NCBI GenBank assembly: GCA_946406115.1
Contig: OX291543.1
Coordinates: forward strand, 3,536,501 to 3,600,500
Length of the DNA stretch: 64,000 nucleotides
From: Apoda limacodes
Taxonomy: Eukaryota > Arthropoda > Insecta > Lepidoptera > Limacodidae
Reading direction: 5' to 3'
This document shows, in pieces, positions 46,925 to 58,300 of this stretch. The notes beneath the pieces are model-generated. The model ran no database searches. It had not been told where the DNA came from and saw only the letters and a program-made list of their open reading frames with translations. A program made the translations under genes and the position numbers. Position 1 is the stretch's first letter. The number at the start of each line of letters is the position of its first letter.

Positions 46925-47215
46925 GCTAACCATACCAATATTATAAATGCGAAACATGCGAAAGTACCTAACTCTGTCTGTCTGTCGACTGTTACCACTT
47001 TACGCTTAAGCCGCTATACCAATTAAGATGAAATTTGCCATGGAGATAATTTGAGTCCCGCGAAAGGACATATGCTTATTGATAACGTCAAGCGTGAGTC
47101 GGTTTTTTTTATTATTTGAGGAGTTGTCGTTGAAATCCTACAGCGATAATCGAATTTATGGCGGGCGTAACCGCGGGCGAATTTGGCATGGAGATAGTTT
47201 GAGTCCCGGGGAAGG
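46925..47215 (+). repeat. (GTCY)n-bearing non-autonomous element
   Basis: Starts taccaatattataaatgcga, has ctctgtctgtctgtcgactg, then gatgaaatttgccatggaga and gcgaaaggacatatgcttat; ends near aaccgcgggcgaatttggca. A second partial copy follows directly (catggagatagtttgagtcc), so the end is partly duplicated. Confidence 0.7.
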
Positions 47216-47744
47216 GGTGTCGGTCTCGTGTCCCCACATGACGGTTCCCCGGTTCACCAGTTACATGATGAATTCACAATTGGGATCTAGTCCAGAAGAA
47301 ATCAGGTTTTTAGAGAAAAGAAAGAAGAATAAATTAACATCCCTACAGTTTGTTTATATTTCAAGAGAAATATCGTACGGTAGCCAAGCCATTCCAGGGT
47401 TACCAGCCATATGTTAAAACCAGTTTCACCCCAAAACTAGGATTTTGACAGTAAATTTATAATAATAATAATTTGGACATATCACACAGCCCCACCTGGT
47501 TCAAACTAAGCAAAGCTTGTATTATGAAAACCAGACCTCGGATAGAAATACTTACATATTTATTTTTTTGTATATACATGGATATGTATATATTTAGTAT
47601 ATACATAAATACGGGTGTAGTCCCAAAACAACCACAACAAAAAATATTTGTCCATTGCGGGAAATGCACCCGGTTCTCTGCATAGCCACTATCGACTAGG
47701 CTGCGAGGGAGTCAAATGAATCCAACTTGCAAAATACTGTCTAT

Positions 47745-48200
47745 AAAATTTTGGCACCCTTGATACAGTGTAGTCTAAATAAACGAACTGTTTTATATTT
47801 CGTTATATTAGCATAGTTTTAGGGTTCCGTACCCGAAGGGTAAAAAACTGCAGCCTATTACTATGACTCTGCTGTCTGTCCGTTCATCCGACCGTCTGTC
47901 ACCAAGATGAATCTCATAAACCGTGATAGACAGTTGAAATTTTTACAGAAGATGTATTTCTGTTGCCGCTATAACAACAAATACTAAAAAACACTTCTTA
48001 ATATTTTATAGTCAAAATAAACGAACTGTTTTATATTGTGTTGTTTTTTGTTCACCCCTCTTGATACCGTGAAGTATAAATAAACGAACTGCTTTATAAT
48101 GTGTTATATTCGCATAGTTTTTTGTTCACTATTCTTGATACTGTGAAGTCTAAATAAACGAACTGTTTTATATTGTGTTATATTTGCATAGTTTTGTGTC
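47745..48200. repeat. Minisatellite of aaataaacgaactg units, split by another element
   Basis: The motif aaataaacgaactg occurs at 47777, about 48015, about 48078 and about 48152, each followed by ttttatattgtgttatattg-like sequence and (t)gcatagttttttgttcac. Between the first and second copies lies a gggttccgtac-family element (47821-48004). Confidence 0.6.
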
Positions 48201-48766
48201 TACTAACACATGCTTAAGAGAATATGATTCGGAGCGCCTCTCCGCGTGCTTCATACAAACGAATTTTTCACTCATTTTGACACTTCCAGATAAATCACCC
48301 GAAATTTTGAAGATATGTTCTAGTAATAAATATCAAGGTCTGCAGTTTGTCAGTTTTCTGTTAAATTTTATAGTTCAAAAGTTATACAGGATTCTAGTTT
48401 TTCATACAAATGGTTTAAAAAAGATTTCTAGTTTATAAAAACAGTTTACAAGATTTTGGAAAACTACAGACATAGGCATTTGTTCATATAAGTGATTGTT
48501 CAGTAAATGTCAAAAATAAATGAGAAATTCGTTTGTATGATGGCCGGTGCGTGGCGCCGCGAATCGTATCCTCTTAAGAAGTTTTGCTCTGTGATTATTG
48601 TGGTGTTTTTAGGAAGTGCCAAGGTTTTGAAGACGCACTTCTACATGCTGTACCCTACTACCCCCTAGCACATATTCTAAGTAATATTAGTGTACTATAA
48701 ATAATGTAAGTAACTGTAAATTATACAATATTTATTTCGTATTTTTTTTATTCAATTTTATACATT
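48201..48766. other. Gene-free region
   Basis: cataatcagtcatacaaacg-like steps (tacaaacgaatttttcac at 48254 and its inverse gaaattcgtttgtatga at 48523) and gagaatatgattcggagcgc / gcgaatcgtatcctctt at 48217 and 48557 form inverted ends of a roughly 360-bp stretch, possibly another non-autonomous element. No gene. Confidence 0.4.
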
Positions 48767-48962
48767 CTACTCTAAAATTGATCCCATTTCTAAAAATAAA
48801 GCCGATGACCCAGAAGATAATTCGAAATTTGTAAGTGGTATTTCGGTAAGAATTAAATCGATGTTCTCGTCTACTTCTTCTATGTCTTCCTCTTCTAAAC
48901 AAATTTCGTCTTTTTCTATTAGCACAATTTCTTCTTCAGATGTTTCATTTTGAAGTGGTACT
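48767..48962 (-). CDS. Candidate acidic terminal exon, minus strand
   Basis: After the acceptor-like gttaattgttacag the minus strand stays open from about 48962 to a stop at 48767. It encodes LQNETSEEEIVLIEKDEICL, EEEDIEEVDENIDLI and SSGSSALFLEMGSILE. The strong acidity and clean frame suggest real coding, perhaps an alternative 3' exon of the zinc-finger gene whose regular last exon ends 430 bp upstream at 49389. A diverged copy of its 5' part, with the same acceptor, occurs at 59195-59260. Entry phase is 1, which would fit joining from the exon ending at 61330. No family known. Confidence 0.35.
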
Positions 48963-49029
48963 GTAACAATTAACTCGTAATTTAAGTATTTAAACAAATT
49001 AGCACTAAAAAGTTTTTTACCAGCCTTTA

Positions 49030-49330
49030 CTTACTATTGAGGCGTCGGCCTACCCTTACTTTGGTGGGAAGCGATTTGGACCATAGCAGTGTATAGTAGG
49101 CGACACATCGAGCTACACACGAAAACATACCTATACTTAAACGTTTCGCTATAGATAAATCGTAGGAAAGAGACTGAACATAGCTGCGTCTGCGAACATA
49201 TGAGCAGCCAGCGAAAGACGAAATAATAAATTACGACTCTCTTTTTCACGACTTTTTCGCTGCGTTGCGTCTTAGGTTCAAAGTCCATTAAGGTTAGGTT
49301 AATGTGTCGCCTACTGTACCTACTCTAATT
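49030..49330. repeat. Dispersed repeat with cggcctaccctta motif
   Basis: tactattgaggcgtcggcct and gaagcgatttggaccatagc match 59301-59360. The two loci also share the preceding exon-like sequence, so the repeat and its left neighbour may have been duplicated together. No gene. Confidence 0.5.
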
Positions 49331-49388
49331 TAAGTTAATGTGATGTTGTCGGTATTTTGCCTTTATACAAAGGAGCTACAAAAATATC

Positions 49389-52300
49389 TTAGGGCAATAG
49401 GAGATTAAAAATTTGACCTTCATCGGTACTTTGGTCCACGAATTTCACAAGATCTTCAGGACTTCCTTTGTACGTTCCTTTTCTGATGTGAGATCCAATG
49501 TGGTATTTGAGATGGGCTTTCTGAAAGAATCTTTGGCCACACATTCCGCATAAAAATCTGAAAATAATAAATGCAAAACATTTTAAGTTTAAACCAGAGC
49601 CTCATTCACATTGATAAATAAATATCCGTAAATGCTGACGCGACGCCCACTGTCAGGATGACACGGAAAAGGATATTATCAATGATTTCATTCCGTCATG
49701 TCTTATGGCATTTTGCTTTGGGGTAAGGCAGCTGATATTGATACAGTCTATATTTTGCAAAAGAGAGAGAGTACGGTCAATTTATAAATTAGGACCTCGA
49801 ATTTCTCTTAGGGAACTATTTAGGGAAATTTATATTTTAACTAGTCCTTGCCAATATATCTTCGCTTGTTTCATTTATGTACGCCAAAATTGTCACTTAT
49901 TTGCTAAAAATAGTGACCTCCACAGTGTTAATACAAGGAATAAGGATAAATTGGTAGTTCCAAAATGTCGTCTTCAGAAGGTACATAGCTCTTGGGCATT
50001 TAAAATATTTTTTTAAATTAAAACATTGTATGTTATGTGTTCGCTAAAATTCGCCCCTCGAATTTGCTCGCATATATTTTCTTATTATAAATAAATAAAT
50101 TCCCTATACCGACTACCGACCGTACGTTATTTATAACTGACATAATTCTACGGGACCCAATGTACAAGACTACGTGACCATACCGACACCGACACCTACG
50201 ATGGAAAGGTACCCAAGGCCGCCAGCGCCTTGCAAGCCGCCCGCTGCATCGACACACAGTTGTACCAAGCTAGCCGTCACGAACGCACCGCGCGCACTGA
50301 AGCGCCCCCCGCCCCGCTTGCCGAAGACGCACCGCGACACCGCGTGTGTTATTATAATACAGACCATATAAAATTATAGAAGATTAAATACCGATACCGC
50401 AATCCGCTGTTTTTATTGAATCTGTGTGTGTTAGCTCCATCATCAAGACCTATCTCCGAAACAGAACCGACACAGCCAACCGCCATCCGCTACAGCAACC
50501 GCTGCACCTCTCTCTGCGCATTTGAATTGAACTGACGCCCGATTCCGCGCACATTTTTGGAGGTCCCACCGAGATCGTGGGATCATCCTGGAAGAAAAGC
50601 CAAGAGGGCCACCAGCACTAGACCATCCGCATCCGCATCTGCTATCCGACTTCGTCCGCATCAGCAGCACCCGCTCCCTAAAGGCCACGCCGTTGCCGCC
50701 AAGACCACGCGGCCCGCCAAACTACGCCGCCGCCGAGACCACGCGGCCCCGCCAAACCACGCCGCTGCCGCCGAAACCACGTCGTCCCACTAAACCACGC
50801 CATTGCCGCCGAAACCACGCCGTTGCCGCCGAAACCACGCGGCCCCCCAAACCGTTGCCGCCGAAACCACACGGCCCCCAAAACTACGCCGCCGTTGCCG
50901 CCGAAACCACGTGGCGTCCCGCTAATGTCACGCCGACACCGCACGTCGCTTTCAAGCGCTACAGCCGCTGAGCCGCTGAGTCGCTGAACGCTGTGAGGCA
51001 TAGCGACAGAAACCCGACCGCTGATTACGCTGAATCGACTAACTGGACGCTACGACCGTAACGGTAACATTGACGTACTTACCTACCCCCCGTTTTATTT
51101 TATTCCGCTCAATTAACTTTTATCCGAGTTATCTATATTTATTAATTCATATTCTTTGTTTGTCCATAATTTGACTTTTTAAAATGTTGAAGTGCGTAGC
51201 CACGTTTAACATAAGGCACGATCTTCTAAGTGAAGTCCGTGACGAGATCCGAGCCGCCAAAACCGCAACCGCGATTGCCTTTGCGGAAAGGATTTTCTTT
51301 AGGCATTTTACCAAATTAGAGGCCGCCTACACGGACCTGATTTGTAATCTCGGGGATACCGACCTCGGCATCTACCGTACCCGGTTTTCAAACATGCATA
51401 GTTTCATGTTAGATATGGAGATAAGGAATGCGATGCATTCAAATGAAGTTGTCCTGAAACCCACCGACCAAATTACGGTTTCCGTCGAACCTGTCCGTCC
51501 TACCGACCCATCTCCGCTATCGCCGACCGAGACTCCTCCTCCGCGAGACCACGAGCATATCGCGCATATAGCACCACCGTTGTCCGACGATAAACCGAAG
51601 ACAACCGATTCCGTCAGTCTTACTGAACCCGTATCCGATCGTCCGTCTGTCACGCGATCCGCCCGTCAGTCCGATCGTCCGTCCGTCACGCCGATTCGTC
51701 ACCCGTCAGATTTGTACCGCCCGTCAGCAGCACGAATGCAACCAAGACACGGTTGCAACTTTTGCAACTCAACGTTGCACACATTACGTGGGTGCAACCA
51801 GTACTCCGATTTAAATCCCGCTCGACACCCCGATCTAGTCCGACAAGCCGCACCGAGCTGTACTTACACAGCATACCGAACCGTTCCGTCCGCAGTACGC
51901 TCGCAACAAACGAGCTGTTGCAACCATTGCGACTCCGCGTTGCACATGCCCCCCGGCTCCAAGCAATTAGCTATGACTATGAGTACCACGCAACGCCCCT
52001 CGTGGGCTCCGATAGCCGAAATTTATAGATGGTGTTCTTCAAAACACCGAACTCGCCAAACTCACCGCAGTTTAATTATATCGCAGTACCCGTCTGCGTG
52101 GAGGTCCCACACCAAAAATAGGTCCGATCTGCGAGCTAGCACTCATCACCACATACATCACCGCGTACATCACAGCGTACATCACCTCGTACGTCACCGC
52201 GCACGTTACCGCGTGAAGGACGTGTCACATTCGCGCCTCAGCCCATCGACCGTGATAAGGAGAGGACCCGTCACCGCAAACGGAACCGCGTACGTACTCA

Positions 52301-55300
52301 GATTTATTCACAACGTTGAATCAAAACATGAACACCGTGTTCGTTTAAAATACCTAACTGTGGCTGAAACACGCGCCGCTAAACATTTTTTTGTTAAATT
52401 TGTACAAGCTACCGCCTTTGTTTCCGAGATACCATTAATACAAAAGGGTAAAGCCGTCCGCACATCGTTACAAAAGCTCGATTTATTTATCGATACCGAT
52501 AACATTATCCGCGTAGGTGGTCGCCTCAAACAATCACTGTTGTCTTATGATACCCGACACCCGATGCTTTTACCTAAGGAGCACCGGTTTACATACCTAC
52601 TCATCGAACACTATCACAGACAACACTGTCATGCCGCACCTAATGCTTTAATTGCTGTCCTAAGACAGGAATTTTGGATCACTTCTATACGACGTCAAGT
52701 GTCTAGAGTATTGCATCGTTGTGTTACATGCCACCGCTTTAGTGCTATTTCACAGCCACCGCTAATGAGCGATTTGCCTATTGATCGCGTGCAAGTATCA
52801 CGTGTCTTTGCTGGTACCGCGACCGACTTTGCAGGTCCCTACCTTGTAAAGTCAAGCTTACTCCGCTCCGCTTACTCCGCTCCGCTCGCTCCGTTACGGC
52901 ATATTTATGTGTTTTTTGTTTGTCTTGCCATTAAGGCAGTGCATTTGGAGGCCGTCGCAAGCCTATCCGTAGACGCTTTTATTGCCGCTTTCACCCGCTT
53001 TGTAAGTCGCCGTGGACTACCCGCTTTAATGCGTTCCGATCGAGGAACTAAATAACGCTAATAAATATTTAACCGAAGTTAATAAGTTCTTACTGGACAA
53101 TGAAGCCGTGCTTTATGACGAGTTCCGTAAACGTAACGTCCAGTGGAAGTTTAATCCGCCTGAGCCGATACGAAAACCTCTGCTTGTCCCGTTATCAAAG
53201 CCTTCAGCAAATAACTCTAGCCTGCTGGCACCGATGGCTAATCCCGAACAGCAACCTAAACTAAACCGCTTCACCCCGCGCCGCTCAATCACCGCTCCAT
53301 TTACATTTTTTGTTTTATTTACTTTAGGTATAAGTCACAATTTAGTTTTGATTAAGTTTTTGATTTTCATTATCTTTTATCAAGTTATGTAGTTGTAAGC
53401 CGCGTTTTTTAACCGCTCGCATGCATTGCTCATGTCTCTCCGTCTTTACAGATAATATTTAAAATCTTTTATTATTTTTTACTGTCTAATAAGTTTTTAT
53501 TATTTTTTTTGTTTAATATTTGATGCATATAAACATCAAACTATCTAGTTATACTCCGCGATCTCAACCGCCCGCATAAACCGTTAATTAACATGTGAAA
53601 CCCCCGACTTTGCCGCTTTGATATTAAAACCTTCCGATTAAGTTTTTACTTCATTTTTTGATTTGATTTATAACATCAATCAACCGTACCGATTACGTAC
53701 TCAAATCCGTAAACAAAATTGTGAACTAATTGTACATACATATTACTTTACCGATATAAAAACAAACACCCGTCTAACTACCAACTATATGTAGTTATAC
53801 GGTAACCGTTTCTCACACATTCCAAGTTGTAGGAATGCGTTGAAGCAGACATATATTTTAGTCCTATCTATTGTAGTGTACCTACTTATAACTTCGCACC
53901 GCGTAACTTATATGTTTGTTTAGGTACACATCACACCGAAACGGATAACTTATTTTTAAACTCTGTCCGTATTTGCAACTGTTTTTTTGCGTACACCGAT
54001 GAGTACCTACAATATATTACATAGATAAGTACTTACTTACACTAACTAGGTATTAGCGTGACCGCACTTACTCCGTCGATTATTTTATTTGTAAAACTAA
54101 AACTTTGTTATTACAACCGTCCGTCCTAATGCTCCGTGTACGAAACACAAGGACCAGTTTACTTGGTTGTTTTATTTGTGTTCGAAATTAGTTTCCGAAA
54201 CGTCTTGACATTAGAACGTAAAATTAATACGTATAAGTTCGAATATCCGTCTTCGAACATTTTTATTTTCCTACCTGTAAGTTACCTACTTACAATTTGC
54301 TTCCGTACGCACCGCGCGCCGTCGAAGTTACCCGTAGCACACGAAGTTGGTATCCCGTGTTCAAGCTACAGAATTAGCTTAGGTTATTTTAATAAACCTT
54401 TTTCTATTTTATTTATTATTCGTTACGTATAGTAGGTAATCCGCCGATAGTTCATATTTAATTTAAGCCGCTGTCGAGTCCGTACTTACAATAAGTTTTA
54501 TTTAAGTAAACATTGCACTTGACAATGTACTAGCTGTAGGGTTCCGTATACATATAGTGCAATTTAAAGCACATACCGCTCCTTCGATAAGAGTTTCTTA
54601 TCACCGCGACCTTTGTTGAGATGCTAGCCGCCTCTTCAACTCCATATCCGGGTTGTGCCGATGTCTGTTCCTGGAGATCAGACATGTCTTACCCTGTTTT
54701 GAAAAACCTTTTTGTGTTTGGTTTATCAACGTTTATATTAAATTAAGGCGTCTTAACAAGGCTACCGCTTCAACATTTGTAAACAAATTTTTTGTGTGTA
54801 TTTAATTGACCCTCCGAAGGATCCACTGTTTATTCCCGATCAAACCATAGTTTTGATCCCTTTCCGGCCGCCGCGAGTTATGTTCGCTAAAATTCGCCCC
54901 TCGAATTTGCTCGCATATATTTTCTTATTATAAATAAATAAATTCCCTATACCGACTACCGACCGTACGTTATTTATAACTGACATAATTCTACGGGACC
55001 CAATGTACAAGACTACGTGACCATACCGACACCGACACCTACGATGGAAAGGTACCCAAGGCCGCCAGCGCCTTGCAAGCCGCCCGCTGCATCGACACAC
55101 AGTTGTACCAAGCTAGCCGTCACGAACGCACCGCGCGCACTGAAGCGCCCCCCGCCCCGCTTGCCGAAGACGCACCGCGACACCGCGTGTGTTATTATAA
55201 TACAGACCATATAAAATTATAGAAGATTAAATACCGATACCGCAATCCGCTGTTTTTATTGAATCTGTGTGTGTTAGCTCCATCATCAAGACCTATCTCC

Positions 55301-58300
55301 GAAACAGAACCGACACAGCCAACCGCCATCCGCTACAGCAACCGCTGCACCTCTCTCTGCGCATTTGAATTGAACTGACGCCCGATTCCGCGCACATTAT
55401 GTTATTACCTAGTGTAAGGCTATATTGAATTTTTATATGATGTATAAAAGATTAACTGCAGAGTTTATTGCCGGTTCTTCTCGGCAGTAAAGCATTACGA
55501 ACCTTCCAATCTTCTCCTCTTATATTTTATTCCTTTACTACACACATTGTAACTAGTACCATCGAAGTTTTATTGGAGTTACTTGAGTGTGTCATGCTCT
55601 CTCAAAGTGTCTCTGCGGTGGTGGCGTGTGTGTCGGGTCGTTACGTTCCCTAAATCATGGTTGAGCGAAGCGATGGCTGATTCATGTGTCAAACTCGTGA
55701 ACGGGTGCCGCCTGTGTGGTCTGCTCTTGCAAACTTCTTTGTATTCTTAGTATTTAGTCTTACTTTTTTGTTTTGTTTATTAATACTGTAAGACATTAAT
55801 TATTTCTTAGTGATGAATACATAAACTGTCTTCTTTTTTATATTAGACACTTTTTTATGTTGTGCTTGTGCTTTATATTTCATGTTTTTTATGTTTGTAA
55901 TGGAAAGTGTCCTTTAATGATAGGAAGAGCATTTTCCAATATTTTAATTGGACGCTGTAAGAGAAAGGGAGAAAAGAAATGCCCTTGCTAAGTTTCTTGC
56001 CGGTTCTTCTCAGTACAATGTCTTCCGCCCTATAGACTTACGAACTGATAGCGTAGTGACATTCATAAGTGCTCAATTATTGTAGCCTAAACTGAATAAA
56101 TTATATTGAATTGGATGTGAAATAGTCAAAAAATTTAATATGACACTTCTATTGCCCGCGCTGAATAGAGTTCGTGACATCCCTACGGGTAGATGCGATG
56201 GTCATGTTCTCTTCCTTTGTAATCAACGTAATTTTTTTACGCGCCGACCGCCAAAATCATAACCTCGTTTCTGAGACTTTTTCTGGCCTCGTGGCAGAAT
56301 TAACACATTTTGATGGCTTTACTAATACAAAGAACTACGAATATACTTAATTGTTCATTCTATACAATAATGTAACTGGCAGTGTGTGTGTCGCAAACGC
56401 ATCAAGTTAGGGTTGCTGATATCTGAAAACTTTGTAAACCGATTTTGATTGAAACATTTTTTGTTGGCAGTATTTATAGAACTTGTTAAAGAGATTTTTA
56501 GAGGGAAGAGGGGACATAGTTTTTAACTTAAGAAGCTAGTTTCTCGCAAATTATGCACCTGAGCGAGAGAAAGGTTCCTTAACATTTTTTTTGATAACAT
56601 ATAGCTTTCTAACAAACAAAATTACTCTTTTTTTTCACTGTCATTAGAAAGCTCTACGGCAGTTTCACATAAGACACCATCTTATATAAATACAAGTATG
56701 TTAATAATGACTATCTAAAAGTGCATTCCATTTATTTTTCTCAGGGAAAGAAAAGGAAAAGTATAGAGTGATACTCGGTTGCAAAATATTTTTAACTCAA
56801 GCCTGCGGCATGCCTGTCATCGTCTTAATCAGGAGTAGGTATCAAAGTTGTTATGCCAAAGAAACACGTCTTACAAGTCACAATATAGGTTCTGCAACCA
56901 GCTGGGGGTGTACTTCACTTAGCTGCTTGAGGTATTTAATACTTATCCGGGAATCTTACCAGGATATATGAAGAATATAACGAGAGTCTATTTATATGTA
57001 TATTTTTCTATTATTCTCTTATATGTAAGTAATAAAAATCACATTCAATTACTTAAATCTAATCAATTTACATGTTCCCACTTAACTCTATTCTTGGGCG
57101 GAGTTCCTGGTCCTCTCATGGTCATTATTTATTTTGGTCTCTCCTTGCTCTTTTGTGACCATACATTTCTAAAGCTAAAAAGTAAAGTAACTATTCGATT
57201 GAGCGGCCATATGCTGAGACTTAACTCCGCGGACTACACTTAATGGAGTTCCTGAAACTCAGCGTCAGCCTCAACGCTGGTCAGCATACGTACTGGTCCC
57301 ATTGTGTGGCTACGGGACGGCTTCAAGTGCGCTCCTTACACTCTTCCTAAAACCTTGCGGGGCATGCTAATGCTCCTTGGTGAGAACGGAAAGATGGTGA
57401 TCCTGCCTCAATCCAATCCTGTTGCTGTGGATGCGAGACAAGAGGGTGTCGCACCATATTACAACTATTTTCACGCGGGATATATCTACATTTATTTTAT
57501 ATGCAAAACGTTGATGCTTATAATTAATTTACTCTCTTTGCCCATAATGTATAACAAAACGACCCATCTCGGATCAAGCATCTGAAGCGGGTGTCTAACA
57601 ATTGAAGACTGAACAAAAATGCATGCGATGCATCTTGCTTTGCTTCTATCAAAATCTTAATTCAAATTATTTTATTTTTCTTAATTAACCATAACCATAT
57701 CTACGATCGGTTTGTATTCTATGTTCAATATGACCTATTTAGAGATGCAAGCGGATATAGCCTGCTCCAGTACCTACACATATGCCCACTGATACGCGCT
57801 ATCCCGATTAGCGGTAGTCTCCTGGACTACTACGTTTTTCATCATTAGCGTAACTGTGCGTTTTAGGGCCTAAATGTCGCTACTATACAGACCTTTAGGT
57901 CTGCGTAAAATTTTTATACTATGACAATGGTAAGGAAGTTTGCTATAGCAATCTATTGCTGTAGCTACTTATAGAAATACGATTATATTTAATAGTGTCT
58001 CTGCGGTGGAAATTTTGAATTTTCCGAAATGCGAAAGTACCGTTGTATTTCGCATTTAACTGAGGTTAGTGCTTGTGAACAAACAGTACCTGACGTAGCA
58101 GAGGCCTGTCGGACCATACATACCTACATACTATTCTTTCGAGGGAAAGTAAATTATACTGTTGTGCTTTTGCTCACTGTCGTTCCAAAGAAATTGCTAG
58201 TACTCGACGAAAACTTTCTAGCAATGACAAGTATTTTGCAGTGAAGGCTTATAGAGCGCAAAATTGCGAACAATGAACAAGTAACGTCGAGCAGCATCGT

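Larger units (their letters stand above)
50038..55396 (+). mobile_element. BEL/Pao LTR retrotransposon, internally deleted, identical LTRs
   Basis: The two 516-bp LTRs (50038-50553 and 54881-55396) begin TGTTCGC and end GCGCACA, and appear identical on reading through. The 5-bp ttatg flanks the element at 50033-50037 and 55397-55401. A primer-binding-site candidate, tggaggtcccaccgagat, begins at 50558. A purine-rich stretch with ggccgccgcgagtta precedes the 3' LTR. The 4.3-kb interior encodes gag and part of an integrase but no protease, reverse transcriptase or RNase H. A BEL element normally needs all of these, so this copy was most likely mobilised in trans by a relative. It lies in the last intron of the zinc-finger gene, antisense to it. 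Confidence 0.92.

Noticed and set aside
50557..50971. Ala/Pro/Thr-rich frames in the BEL leader
   Set aside because: Low-complexity translation of a C-rich repeat; several frames and the opposite strand are also open.
54136..54432. Possible envelope gene in the BEL element
   Set aside because: 98 codons with hydrophobic stretches but no signal peptide, cysteine pattern or cleavage site that I recognise; base composition matches the AT-rich non-coding 3' region.
57304..57585. 93-codon frame with hydrophobic end
   Set aside because: No domain, no splice context and neighbouring frames of similar length; probably an old repeat.
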